Assembly: GCA_008921705.1 (NCBI GenBank)
Contig: VFFE01007022.1
Coordinates: 681,738 to 745,737, forward strand
Length of the DNA stretch: 64,000 nucleotides
Direction: 5' to 3'
Origin: Burhinus oedicnemus
Lineage: Eukaryota; Chordata; Aves; Charadriiformes; Burhinidae
The position numbers and the translations under genes were made by a program. This document shows positions 40,727 through 53,773 of the stretch, in pieces. How positions within the stretch are numbered: the stretch's first letter is position 1; every line of letters starts with the position of its first letter. Under the pieces are notes generated by a model. It did not search any database. It saw only the letters and a list, made by a program, of their open reading frames with translations, and was not told the DNA's origin.

Positions 40727-40842
40727 TTTTTATTTTATTTTATTTTATTTTATTTTATTTTATTTTATTTTATTTTATTTTATTTTATTTTATTTTATTT
40801 TATTTTATTTTATTTTATTTTATTTTATTTTATTTTATTTTA
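40727..40842 (+). repeat. (TTTTA)n microsatellite, about 23 units
   Basis: A pure run of the pentanucleotide TTTTA covering about 116 bases without interruption. The purity and length suggest a recently expanded, probably polymorphic locus. It lies between the two copies of the local duplication and about 150 bases before an assembly gap. Confidence 0.98.
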
Positions 40843-40989
40843 ACATGGATAATATAAGAATTCCTCAGAGTTGAAAATTCCCATTTTAAAGGCTTCAAGA
40901 TGTCTTACTAGATTTTTCTTCCTGGACTTAAGCCAAACAACATGAGTGGTTCTGTTTTTTAAGTGTATATAATCTCCACTTCTTTAGGC

Positions 40990-41009
40990 NNNNNNNNNNN
41001 NNNNNNNNN
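40990..41009. other. assembly gap (20 N)
   Basis: Twenty undetermined bases. The true size is unknown. The duplicated sequence copy B begins at the first base after the gap. Confidence 0.99.
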
Positions 41010-41280
41010 AAGTTTTGCTAATTAATTCCTAGCCAAGATAGCTTCTCAGCTTACAAAAGTGAGCAAACAGAACAGGGACAGCAAAAACCTTCCTAAGGGG
41101 AATGTTACAAATTAAAAAAAACAACCAACAAAACCCTTTAAAATGTTTTATAAAGTTCAAGTCTTGTTTCTGTGAGTAAAAGGCCTCGGGTAAGACACAT
41201 TCTATCCATGCAGCAGAGCAACAGAGTGACCCATGCATAAAGTACCTAGAATACAGTACTAGGCAACCTGACCTAGAAAT
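41010..41280 (+). repeat. duplicated sequence, copy B
   Basis: Second copy of 40357-40655, same strand. It begins exactly at the gap edge, so its left part may be hidden in the gap. The copy diverges at many single positions (for example CCAACATGG against CCAAGATAG) and lacks about 20 bases present in copy A near 40595. The match ends at about ACCTGACCTAGAAAT. The 120-codon antisense open frame at 41029-41391 crosses the end of the duplication and shows no known domain. Confidence 0.85.
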
Positions 41281-42678
41281 TTGTAGAATTCCATGCGCAC
41301 GTGTGTGCCTTTGGTGAACAATTTTAGTGGGCAGAAGTGTCTGCTTTATATGTAATTTATATGCTCTTTGAATTCTCTTTCCATAAAACATTGACGGACC
41401 ACATAATGGTGAACCTTGAAGTCACCCTTTCTTGGGCTAGGTCTCATTCTGTGTTAAGCAAAACATGGAAAGAGCCAATCCAGTCTTGAGTTTAGGAAGA
41501 AATTCCATAAAAAAAAAATCATTCGCCTTTTTATGAATAGGAATTACTGTAAGAGTATTTTAAGTTTCCTTTTTTCAATATGGGAAGACCCCAAGTAACA
41601 GGTCTAATTAAGCCCCCACAGAAAAAAACATTTACGATTTTCTCAGTTGAGAATATGCAAGAATTCTAATGATTTGGGGAGGATTTTTTTTCCCCAGTTA
41701 CAAGTGAAACTATTTCTTTGAGGAACTGAGAAAACTTGTGTCATTTGCAGTGATTTTGAAGTCAGCTACCATCACCAGCATCCACTTAACCACAGGGAGT
41801 TTTTAAGAAAAAAGTAGAACAAAACATGCAAGCATTGCTATAGTTCTTTGGAAATGGCTTACATGAAGCAACCTAGATTTGTCATTCAAGATTCTGTCCT
41901 GGGTGCCTTCTTGCAATGTGGCAAAAATAGTGAAGCATTGTGAGAAGTCAAGGTAGATACCATGTATAATATTTACTCACTAGACTAATTCAATAGTCAT
42001 AATTCTTTCATACTTCAACAATAAACTGGAGAAATAATAAGATATTTGTGTTAAAACTACAGTTTAATACATAAAAAATACTGCTTATAGGAAGGGTGAA
42101 ATAAAAACAGCAAGCAACACTGAGTGAAAACTCAGTATTAAAAGCTAAACAAAATTAGTGTATGTACAGGAGTGGCAAGATAGAATCAGACATAGATAAG
42201 TCTGATTTTTTCCCCAAAAAAATTAATAAAAAAACTTGGTCAAAAATATTTTTTGGTACTGTGCAATTGTTGCAATTTTAAAGAAGACCACTGTGAAAAG
42301 CTTAAAATGCTGAGTTACAGCTCTCATCCCCTTTTCCAGCTGAAAAAGATAAGGAAAAACAGAACAATTATTTTTCTGCTTTTTCTTTCCTTTTTAAAAA
42401 ATTCTTTCTATTCCCAAAAGAATTATTAAAAAATATGAGAGGAAATATCATGGCTCAGTTTTGTATAAGTTTAATTAGAAAGTTATAGAATGATTTTAAT
42501 ATAGTATCATTGTTTTCTGTTCAGTTTCTAGACTGACAGTATAAGATAACACATAATTTGAAAATTTAAAACAGAGCGTCTCTTTTTGGAAATAACATGA
42601 AAAAATTCAGAAAAGACAAATATCTTATTTATACTTTAAAAACATTTAAAATGTTGAGCAGCACTCTATGTAACATAC
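41281..42678. other. unique AT-rich sequence
   Basis: No gene or repeat recognised. Many A- and T-runs. Confidence 0.6.
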
Positions 42679-42790
42679 TGTCCTGGTTTGAGGTAAAACA
42701 GAAAGAGACGTCTTTATAACCTTCAGCTTTGCTAAGATTTGCAAGTAAAGGTGGAGGAATAGAAGGTAATAGTTGGAGAAGAAAATGTTT
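42679..42790 (+). mobile_element. possible 5' edge of a degraded LTR
   Basis: The first 15 bases, TGTCCTGGTTTGAGG, match the start of the solo LTR at 22577. The following sequence (TAAAACAGAAAGAGACG...) differs from both clear LTRs in the window. I could not find a matching 3' end or a target duplication. Either it is a degraded or different LTR family sharing the conserved tip, or it is a chance match. Confidence 0.35.
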
Positions 42791-45700
42791 TATTGAAGTA
42801 AGTGGCAGAATTCATGATGACTTTAGTTGTACTGGAGCTAACGCATAAATCACTTTTTGGTTTTTAGACAGCTGAAGAGAAAAAAATCATTTCAGATCAT
42901 AAAAAAATAAATTACCTTTTTCAGCAAACCAAAGATAAACAGGTTTATTTTCAATTAAAAAAAAAAATCAAGTGTCAATGCATCGTTAATTCAGATAATA
43001 AAAAAAATGCATAAATTGAAATAGGTCACTTATTTTAGATTAAATTTTTTTTTTTATGGAGGATGGAGATTAGCAAAAGTACCCAACAAAATCAGCTTAC
43101 AGTTCAAGGAAATTTGATTTCTTTTTCCTTTTTATTTAATAACCGACATTCCAAGGCTCTTTTTTTCTAGAACTCCATGTTCAAAAGCTTTTTTTTTTTT
43201 CCTTCTGTTTTTAGTTGTTTGATTTCTGGACAAGGAGCTGTTTGAATTTCCTGATGGCTTGGTGGTAGGATGTTCCAGGTTTTTATAAGGCTGCTTTGTT
43301 TTCTTGGGACCCTTTCAGGCTTGCAATCATGAACAGCTTGGATGTCCAAAAGGCAGTTAATTACCTCAAGATGAGAAGGTCTTTTTGACTAACATTTAAA
43401 ATTTTAGCAACTAGAGTTAACTAACTTTCATCTTGCTGTCAATTCACTTGAACCTAGGAACAGATTTAGGCTCTTAACTAAATAATTGTTCTTGTTGATA
43501 GCTTCTGACAAGACATACAAAAGGAACGAATTTGTCCTTTAAGTAATTACTCTTACAACAAGTAGTTTCAGAGTAACTCACTTGCATTCAGTAGATACTT
43601 ACCCTTAGTGTCGTCCTGCGGAAATTAGAGTCAGCTAGTGGCTGGCACTGCTCAAAGCGCTCAAGTCTGATAGAGTATGTGGCAGGATGATCCGGAGGTG
43701 TGGAGCTTATGTGACTTTATGTAAGTTCCCCAAGTGCACCTCCCTTGCTTTGGGTAAAACACCTGTAACAGACTGGCGCAGAGGATTAGTAGCAAATACC
43801 TGTATGGCCAATACTTGACAGCAGATCTAAAAATAAGAGAAAGAATATAAAGAACTGGCTTTTTCAAAAGGGCATCTTTCATTTTAAGGATGGTTATGTC
43901 CTCCCAATCCTTATTCACCTGAATTAGAGGGTAAAATTAATGGAAGATAAATATATTTTAATGTGAAAAAATTGGTGCCAAAATTATCTAAGTTTAGAAA
44001 TGAGACTGCTCAAAGTTGATAATTTTTTAGACTAAAATAAATATTCATCATTACATTGCTAAGATCAGTGAGGTTCTTCACCTCATTTCCATGTGTTACA
44101 CTTGCTGTAATATGCCTAAAACGAGGGCCTGATTCTGCAAGCTGGAGAAAATCCTACTGTGAAGTAGGGATTGCCATCTAGTATGTGATGATGTGTGGGG
44201 AACTAAGAGCCCTAGTTTTCCTACTGAGCTTTGCTTTGATCTCTTAGACATCCTTGGCTAAAGTCCTTTAGCCCTTCAAACCATTGTTTCTCTTTCCACG
44301 TTTCGCTAATATGTTCAGTTCCTTCTTGGGTGTTTAAACTTTTAATAGGGCAATGAGGTGTATGAGGCATGAGGATTCACTGTGCCTTAATGTATTTTAA
44401 GCACAAATGTATGGAGCCTTGCAACAGCAGCAACAATATTAGTGAATGTAATAAGCACTATTCATTGCATTTGGTAGTATATATAACAAACTGGACAATC
44501 CAGTCCTTTGAATAGTTCTGTTCAGTCTAACTGGAACACTTGCATGTGTGAGTTTGCAGGATTATAGTTCAAGTCTGCAGAGCCAGTAAGTCTGATTGCA
44601 AAATATTAAACAAACACGCAGGCAGAATCGCCTATTCACATTGCCCATGGAAGTAAGTTACTTAAAAGGTTTTCAACAATTACTTCTGTTAAAGATGGTT
44701 TTTAAAATGCATTGTTGTCCTTTTAGTGTTTAAGTGCTTCAGATATCCCTTGGACAAGTGCAGATAATTAATTAAAGCAAAGATTTCCCAGAGTCTCATG
44801 AAAGCACACTTGTCAGGCAACCTTTACTATTATTTTAATCTCCATTGTTTCACAGATTGTTTATGTTAATCTTCTCCTGCCCTTTTTACTGTTCCAGGCA
44901 ATTTTGTGGCAGAATTGAAAGTGGAGGAGGCTGAGACAGACAGCATGAGGCATGACAGCCGCTTGAGCTCTCCTAGCTTGTATATGGTTTTATGTGCTTC
45001 TAATTATCAATGTGTGGGAGTTTTGTCAAAAAAGCTGGGCGTGTGGTTCCTTTTGTTCTTCTGTGTCTGTTGTGGTTTATATTTTAAATGGGACACAAAT
45101 GTGATTTATAGTGTGTGACATGATGCAGTTAGGGAAAATTTGTCTTTTCCAGGCAACACAAACATGAGCAAGACAGAGTGCACGTGAACAGCATGTTCTT
45201 CTCAGTGGAGAAGAAACACTCCACTAAAGCTCACAGAGATGGAGGACAGTAAACATGTGAGAAGTCCTTTTCAAAAAAAGGAGAAAAATGTCAATGGCTT
45301 ACTTCCACTGCATCTAAAAATACATACCATTGAAAAGGCAGAGCTGTGAGAGATCAAAGATAACAGTCTTTCAGCAGAATCACACTGAAGTGTGAAAAGC
45401 ACCATGATGGCATGGAAAGTGCTGCATACTCACCAGCAAAGCATGCACCATAACACCAGGGGTTACCTTCTGGCCCAGCGCTGGCAAAGCAATCCTGCAA
45501 GAAGATTCACATGGAATCCTGTTCTGCCTCCCAGTAATGTGGAAAAATTATTTCCAGGCTTGCAGTCAGTTATGAGCCCATAAGACAGGAGGGGCCAGTA
45601 CTGTGGCAGGGATTAAAATATCATGGATAAATTGTGTGACCTGGAAAAGGTAAGCATAAGAGAAACATGTTTATTCCTTTTAAAAAAAAATCACCACATA

Positions 45701-47849
45701 AACCGTGAGAGATTCTTATGATTTGTTCCTCCTAACGATGGGCTACTAATGAAGTACACTTCACAATTGATTTAATGAAATTAAAGTATGCAGAAATACA
45801 TTTGATGGTTTGTTATTTTTACAACTGCTATTTACTGATATATATACTCGAAAGAAATTACAAGGAAAACTAATAGAACACACTGTTTTTTTCTTCTCTA
45901 ATTAAATGAGAGATCATTTTACACTAAGGCACAGCATCTGAAGTGCAAGCTTTTAGTGCAGAGGTGATCATCCCAAGCAAGCCTTCTCCTACTTCTAAGG
46001 ATGCCATAATCCATAGCGACTTTAAACTCCCTCAAAAAGACATAACTCAAGCTGCTTATTTTACTACTAGTAATTAGAGTAATAGACAATGTATAAACCT
46101 GAAACGAAACAGAGATGATTTGTGAAAAGAATGAATACATGGATATGTAATTGGAAAGACAAAGATAGGAAGTAAAGATTTAATTAAAAGCAGTTCTTCT
46201 GAAGATAGCATTTGGTAGCAAAGCCTGAACTCTGCAAAGCTCAGTCAGTGAGTGGCAGGTTGTTTACAGATGCATTTTCTTCTCTGTTTAATGAAGTCTG
46301 ATCTTGCAATGGGTTAAAAAAATCTTCAGGGTGTTTCAGTTCTCACTGTATTACCTGTTTGGGAAGGACAAGACTGGACCTAACTCCCAGCCCTAGAACA
46401 CTCAGCCCCCAGCTGCTAAATTCTTTAGCTCAGAGCTAGGGAAAAAGAGACTTAAGAAAGTGTGGTTACAAAAGAAAATGGATTTTTGAGTGTGGTAGTA
46501 AAAATATAAACAAGCAACGCTAGAAGTATACATTGTCTGCAATCTGCATTATATTTTCATACAGGAAAAGACAGGAGAATATTTTGGTGGTCAGAACTGA
46601 GAGGAAAGTGAAAATCTATTGAGGGAAGGTAGAACTTCTTCAAGGCACTTTGGCATATGGTTTGTGACCCTAAACAGAGAGCTGCACTTTAGCAGCAGAA
46701 ATATCTGCAAAGACCTTCTAGAGTTTTGCTCAGCTCCTTGTTTCAAGTGTCCCGTACCTCATTCTACAAACACACAAGAAAATGCTGTGCTATGACAAGA
46801 AAACTAAATACACTTCTGCCTCAGGGTATGCATGCTTTACTTTACTGGACTATATTGTTTCATTTCTGATGTTTCATTCACTCACTTAAATCTTTCACAA
46901 AACATTTGATTTTTGTACATTAATGCAAAACACTCTACTGGAAGTTTCATGCACTCTTACTCTCCCCATTTCAGGTATTTACTGTTTACAGCTGTGGAAA
47001 TTCCATATTTTGGCACCTTTCAGTTCTCAGGTATAATGATATTTCGATTTTAAAATGACTGGTTTAAATGAACAGGCCTGTTATACATATAAATTTTTAG
47101 GGTAGTTTTGTCTTGAAAACTTGCAGTCTCCTCTGTTTAAGGAGGTAGCAAATGTAAGTGGAAAATACAGTTTCTAAGCTGAAAATTTAAAAAAAACCCT
47201 ATAATGGCAGAAGGAATACTGTACTAATTTACCATTCCTTTTAAAAATCCCCTAACGCTACTAAAATTCTTTAATCTGAATGGAAGTAGGAAGATTGTCT
47301 GTGAAATATGCAGTGACCTTGTCTTGATCTTCTATTCACTTGGCAGAACTTGATTTTCAAATCAGCACAGGATCTGCAGTTGTATATCTAATTCAGAGTA
47401 TTCAAGTGTGGTCAAATCAGTTATTTTGTGGGATAATAAATTCCCCTAACTCCATAGATGTTCTGCTTACTTTCTTGAATATTTAAAGTGGGAAAGGAGA
47501 TAATTTGGCTTTGCAGAGATGACACAGAATCCAGTAAATTTACCTGTAGTTGCACTGGGAGTGAGCTTAGCCCATGTTTTTATGCCTTTTTTGAATTATC
47601 TAGGCCGAGTATTTAAGAGTAAATCTAAGGGTAATATTTCCAGCAATCTGGTTTATTGCAATAGTGGTATTGCTTTGTCCCCACATAAATCCTCCTCTCT
47701 TCCCTGATGAAATGCCAGTCAAGCAGAGCTCTGAGGTAGCTCATGTCACGTTTCCCTGAAAGCGAGCAAACACCAATGGAGCGTTTTAAACTCCAAAGCT
47801 GTGTTTTAAACTAAAACCACACAATTTAAAAAATGCAGAACAGCAAACT
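42791..47849. other. AT-rich sequence, no supported gene
   Basis: No gene. At 44125-44145 the words GGGCCTGATTCTGCAAGCTGG resemble the end of ancient amniote palindromic repeats, but the match is too short to call. A 70-codon open frame at 44906-45118 follows a pyrimidine tract and CAG (44880-44898) but has no recognisable product. No transposon is recognised otherwise. Confidence 0.5.
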
Positions 47850-48800
47850 TTTAAAAAGAACAGCTGTTCTGGGGGAGAATGGGAAAATGCTTTCCCACAA
47901 GCACTGCAGCTGCATGGTGGGAAGAAGAGGGAAGGACAGATTGCTGCCATCTTGTTCCCTGTTCAGACATCTACAGTGGCTTCCCAGGTGACAGCGGCTG
48001 CCACCTATCCTCCCCCATGCTTCTGGGAAAGGCCCTTCTCTTGTAAGTGTTGGCTTCATGCTGGCACCCGGCTCTTCCCTGGCTTCCCCATGGTTCAGCC
48101 CTCTGTGTTCTCCCAGGGTGCCGCAGGTGTTGCTGGGCTGGGCCACCCAGCGGCTCTGACATGGCTCCTTCTGGAAGGTTCCAGGGGGCCTGGAGCCACT
48201 GCTGCAAGGACAGGGCCACCAGGACATGGCCACCAAGGTGTTTTCTGCTTCTCTTCTTAGCTGTGCGCTGGGCTACACACTACTGCTGAAACCTGACCCT
48301 GTCACCACAGTGTGGCTCCAGAGTTTCTGCATCGTCCTCTTGTCCTTCACCTCCATTTCTGGCTTGTTCCATCCACCAGGCAGCACCTTCGCCTGGCATT
48401 TTGCTGCATTCCTGTGGAAACTGTGACTGTCCTGCCCCTCTGTCTTTGGCTAAGCCTCTATCCATCCTTGTACCATCTGGATACTCCAGGCTAGGGAGAA
48501 CCTCACGGAGATGGTGGCTGAGGCCGAGGCTGCCTGAACAGGCAGCACTGCATTTTGCTGCCCCGAGGACGCTGAATTCAGGTTTGCAGTGGCAGCCACA
48601 CAGCTCCCTTGGAAGACTGGTTTCAGAGAGCTGTGAGAAAGGACCATCAATAGGATTTTGGGCTCTCCCTCCACCCTCACTGATTCTCTGACCTCCCATA
48701 TGCTCTGATTCTGGTGGGGTCTGCAGCGTGTTCGGAAGGGGAAGCCTAGCACAGCATGGAGGACAAGCAGGAGCTGTGAGGAACGCCCGTCCTGTCATAA
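47850..48800. other. GC-rich block of unknown nature
   Basis: About 950 bases distinctly richer in G and C than the flanks. Overlapping open frames occur on both strands, up to 172 codons on the minus strand (48280-48798) and 136 codons (47826-48236, minus). Such mutual openness is expected from low stop frequency in GC-rich DNA. None of the translations shows a domain I recognise; they are rich in Pro, Ser, Gly and Cys. CpG is present but not island-like. Candidates are a non-coding exon, an old unclassified repeat or a regulatory block. Confidence 0.4.
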
Positions 48801-51800
48801 TCTGGTGTAGGACTCACATCTCCAGAGTGTCTGGTGAAGGAAGGTTAATGCTGCATGCCCCTGGAGGGAAAAGAGACTTTCTGCCTTAGTGGGAGCCTGT
48901 GCAGCCTGGAAACAGAGCCTCGTTGCCTCCATCATTCTTGGAGCTGCTGATTTTGGTGTTCAATGTACCTTGCCAATAAGAGTGGAAAATCCTTGGAGTC
49001 TGCAAAGGTAGTCAAAGTTTATTTTATTGAGTCATGATGACATTGCACGAAACTTTGATCATTAACTGTGTTATGGGGATGAAATATCTTTCTCAAGCAG
49101 ATGAAATGGATGGAAAATCCAGATAAGGGGCTGCAGCAAAGTGCTTATTAGAGCCGAATCTGAGGGGTGGGTTGGGACTCACAGGCTCTGGGGTTTCAGG
49201 CTCCAAAGGAACGGCCTGTCTGCCTGACCTCTTGCACTTCACAAGCCTTTCAAATTTCCTACTTATGCGTGTATGGTGCCCAACAATTTGTGGCTGAGCT
49301 AAAGAATAACTTGTTATCCATTTGCTTCAGTGATGTGTATTAATAAGCATGGCACAAAAGTTTTAACTCAATTGAGCGTATGAAACTGCTGTCTACTGTG
49401 TTGTGATAATTCAGATTGCAGACACAGTAGCTACTGCTGGTTTTACTATTTTCCTTCAATGCCAATCTTTTTCTCTTCCTTTTCTCTTCTTTTTCCCTTT
49501 TTTTTTTTTTGCACACGCTGTGAGTGTTTATTTTGTCCTCGGTCAGCCATCTGGTGCCTATCCATTATCACCTTTTGGGAAAGTGCCTGATTTCCATTGG
49601 GCCAGAGTCTGTTTAGTTTGAGCTCTCTGTAGGCTGAATTCCTGGAGCCTGAACTACCTCAGGAGTTCTGATCGCAAGGAACTGAAGAGTTATTTTGAGA
49701 CCAGTACTGCAACATTGAAGGCAATGTAATTACATAGAAATAGCAGAGACTGTGCACTTAAATCCATCTTTGAGACATTTAACCTCTGCTGGAGTAAGTA
49801 TATGGTGGTTTTGAATGGATATATAAAATACAGATGAAAACTAATATGCAAGGGAAAGAAAATCAATGAGGCAAGAAACTGAGGATGATTGTGTAACAAA
49901 TACGAAGCTAACATGCTGCTTTTTGGAAACACGCATCATGCTTTGATCCACCATTATGTTTATCTTGAAAACATATTGTTTATATAGCAGATTATGCTGT
50001 TGGCTTCTGAGGTCACTGTCATATGGTGAAAAGTCCAGTTTGCTGTGAGTAGAAACATTAGGAAAAACCTTGTAGGTCAGCCAGTATAAAGTGGAGAGTC
50101 GCTATTGCACACTTTCCCTGGAGTAAATGGTTAGTTACAGGTCAACACATGCATGAAGATTCCTGGCAGTTAAAGAAGGTCACCATCTGTTAAAGGAAAA
50201 AGAAAAACAAAGTCCAAAATTAAATAAATGAGGTTAATCACCTTTTCTCAGAGCAGCCCAGTTTTCCTCAGAGCATTAGTGATTAGATTTAAGATTGCAG
50301 AAAACTGCACAGTAGGGACAGTCTTGCACTTGCATGAAGTAAACAAGTAGCATGAAACCCAAGTTTTAAGAGCCCTAGTTTAAGTAAAATTGATCATAAA
50401 TCATATAAATATTTAACAGGCTTTTAAGTATTAGTGGGATTTAGGCAATTGAGGGATGGATTAATTTGTCTAGTTTGGGTACCTAACAGATAGGCATCCC
50501 AAGGCTTCTTTTAGCGTCAGTGAAGTACCATGGCTTTTTCTAGGGAAGGTGATTTTTGTATGTCCTCTCTCAGGAGAATATGAATTGCACTGAAGTAATT
50601 GAGTGCAACTCAAGCTCACGTGTCTGTTAATGCACATTGGTATGGATACTTTATTACTCTTCATTGACCAGAGAAGGAGCCTAAATGCTGATTCTCTATG
50701 ATTTTAGAAGTTAATAGTTATACATCTAAATAAAGGTGAAATGAATCTGACCCTTGGCAAAAACCTGGAGATGTACTTCTCTACAGATTATGTGTCTAGA
50801 GACCCTAGAAAAAAGCTGAGTAATACTCAATGAGTATTGTTCTTTGTAAGACTATATAATTTTTTACAGAGCTGAATTTTCCTTTTCTAAACCCTTATTG
50901 ATTTCACCTGTCTTTCACTTGCAGCTGCTGGTTTCAGATAAAGTGACCCTCTTTGGTTCCTTTCCCCAGAAATTAGAATCAAGGTATGCTTTATAGAGAC
51001 TGTTTTTATTTGTGATATGTATAATGAGTAACCATAATCATAACATCACTTCACATTACCCTCTTGGCTGCATCTGAGAAGTCAAAAATTAAGAGCATGC
51101 TACTGTGTCTGAGTAGTTCAGCTGCACCTTTGAATAGAGGTTTCTGCTTTGCTAAGAGATTTATCTACATGTAGGTAAATTTCTCATGGAAATCGAGTGA
51201 ATGGAAGTTCTTCATAACCTTTGAGGATATAGACAGTATTGACTGTCCAAACACAATTATGTGATTTGAAGGTTGCTCTTCTTATACATATAGACCAGTT
51301 AAATAATCTTTTTGGAAAAATTAAGCAAAATTGAAAGAAGGTACCTGATGAGGACTCCACAATGCATCTATCTTACCCTGGCAGAACAAAAGCTCCAAAT
51401 CAGAAGTTTATGGTTGGCTCTTGGAAAAAGAAACACCTATTTAGGGTAGAAACTACAGTATACAATTAATTATCTCCTCAGAATTCCCATTTTGATTTAT
51501 GAATTCTGTTCAGAATTTTAGATTCTTAGTTCAGTATCTTCCTGACTAAGCTGTTTGTCCTGTTTGCTTTTTTTCATAAGTGACGGAGGATGGCTTAGTC
51601 TGTGACCAGATTCCTTGGCTTTGTCTGAGAGATACTCTGTCCATTAGTAAATTACCTGAGGGAGGGCAGAAAAGGGAGAGAAGAATAAGATCAACACCAA
51701 GCTAGCATATGGCAGACAAGAATATGTTACTGCTAATAAAGCCATCTATAAAAGTCAGTGATTGTTGACCAGTGTTCCGGATGTCTATGGGTAATATCCA

Positions 51801-53734
51801 TGTTCTCAGCAGATGAATGAAGTTTTGAGTGGAAACTACCAGTGTTCCTGTTCAGTTCATTGCTCAATAATAGTAATGAGATGTTCATCACTTAATATTA
51901 ACAAAGTGATATTTTATAGTTCTTCTAGGTTTTGTTTGAATCTCCCCTTGAGAACATGATATCCTTTCACTCTATTTTATTTTTTTTTAATTTCTGGGTA
52001 GAGCTGTTATGTCATCTGGTGAATTGTACCGACTGTATTGTTTGAACTGTATGAGGCTTCTTTTTTCAGTAAGAGGACCAAAAGACTTATTTGAGGGATA
52101 ATTAATTAGTGTCCCCTTTTGGTGATTCATAATCACAAGGTGTGTTTGCATTGTTAGTTGTAGTTCCATTAATATGGTCTTCTTTAGGTGAATCCCTATC
52201 CACACAACATCTTACTGTGGATGCTTTGGGACAGCTTTTATGGATACTAGAGTGACATACCTCATTTGAGGACCTGGGTATCATGCTGTTTTCCAGGAGC
52301 TTCTTGTGAATGGTTGCATTTTCCTCCTAGTAGTATTTTTGTCTTCTTCCTTCTACCAGTGCCTCCCAGTGCTCTTTTCTTTTTTTGTGACTTACAATTC
52401 TGGAACAATAGAAAAAAATTCTATGGGAATTTGTTCAGGTTCAGCCTTTCATTCAGCAGTTCTCTTGTAGTGCAAAAACTGGAGTAAAGGTCATGTCCAC
52501 TTTAATTTGCCTTGCTTACTCTACGGTTTTCTCAGCTAGCCTGCTGCACTACAAGCAATAAGGACTTTAGTTACAGCTATGAAACAGCAATCATTTACAA
52601 ACCTACAAAATCCCTCAGAGGCCAGTTGTAGTCTATTATCTCAAACTAGTTCTTTCCAACTAATAGTCTGTGCGAAAAGAAACCCTGAAGCTGCAGTAGT
52701 TCCAACAGCTATTTTCCTGCCCTGGTTTTAATGATGAGTATTATACATAACCCTGTGACTCACTGTCCAGCCCTCCACAAACTCTGGTCCATGCAGTCCT
52801 AATTTCTGTGTCCTGACATCAGTACCCTGCTGCTCATAACCTGCTGCTCCCATGAAATGAACTTACATCACTTCCAGTGCTGTCAGGGAGATTTCACAGT
52901 GTCAGAAGTAAGATTTGTTCCAGTAAAAGTGTTACAAGTTTTTTGAAACTAATTTTTTTCTCTTCCCTGTGAATATAAATTAAGACCTATTTTGAGGCAT
53001 TCTAACTGCTGCTACCACTAGGAACATAATCTGTATTCAAAGTAATAGAAACAACTTAACAAATGCAGCTCCTTTGTGTTGTCTTTGGTATCTGATTCAC
53101 AATATCTGGATTCCTGCAGGGGAATAGATAGGTGTTTTCAGCTGTGTGTAGAGAGAAGCCCAAGAATTAATAAAAAAAGATACATCCTCATGAATTTTAT
53201 CAATTACAAATTCTTAGTTGTGACACATGTTGCTGGAACATTTTGTTTAGGAGTCAGTTGCTATAAACCCAAGAAGCTGAAATGTGGAAATAGTACCCCT
53301 CTCCCCTGAATACCTTGTTCATATTAATGAAGTGCATTGTTTGGTGACTACAAGAACCATGCAGTGGTTTTGAGGCACACCCTGTTCTTTAGGAATCGAC
53401 AGAGCCTCTGCAAGATTTGGCAGGATTTCAGGTAATTTTGTGTCTCCCCATCACTTCCTGCACCACAAGATTGAAATGTGGTCAAATGTTTGTTTTTTAA
53501 TTTCCAACCTCCAGTTCTTTCTCATAGTATTGGAGTCACTTTTATTAGCGTGAAGTTAGGCTCCACTCCAGGAAATGATAGCTATTTTGCCCACAAGGAA
53601 CTTTCAGATAATATGATTATTTAGAGCAGTTTTGTCTGTATTCCAGAATGCTTGATTCTTTTCCACAACTGAACTTAGTAAATGGGAACACATTTTTTTT
53701 CCTTCTTTTTATGTCTGTTTATTAAAATTCTTGA
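48801..53734. other. unique sequence with one pyrimidine tract
   Basis: No supported gene. A polypyrimidine run (TTTTTCTCTTCCTTTTCTCT and on) lies at 49466-49511. Other short open frames show nothing recognisable. Confidence 0.55.
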
Positions 53735-53773
53735 AGTTAGTAGGAAATAACTTCTTGTCACAGGTACTCTGTG

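Noticed and set aside
41029..41391. 120-codon antisense open frame next to the gap
   Set aside because: It crosses the boundary of the duplicated sequence, and the other copy does not keep it open.
44880..45118. Pyrimidine tract plus CAG followed by a 70-codon frame, like a terminal exon
   Set aside because: Such splice-acceptor look-alikes are common, the peptide is not recognisable, and no upstream exon partner is visible.
48280..48798. 172-codon antisense open frame
   Set aside because: The block is GC-rich and open in several frames on both strands at once; no domain, so not called as a gene.
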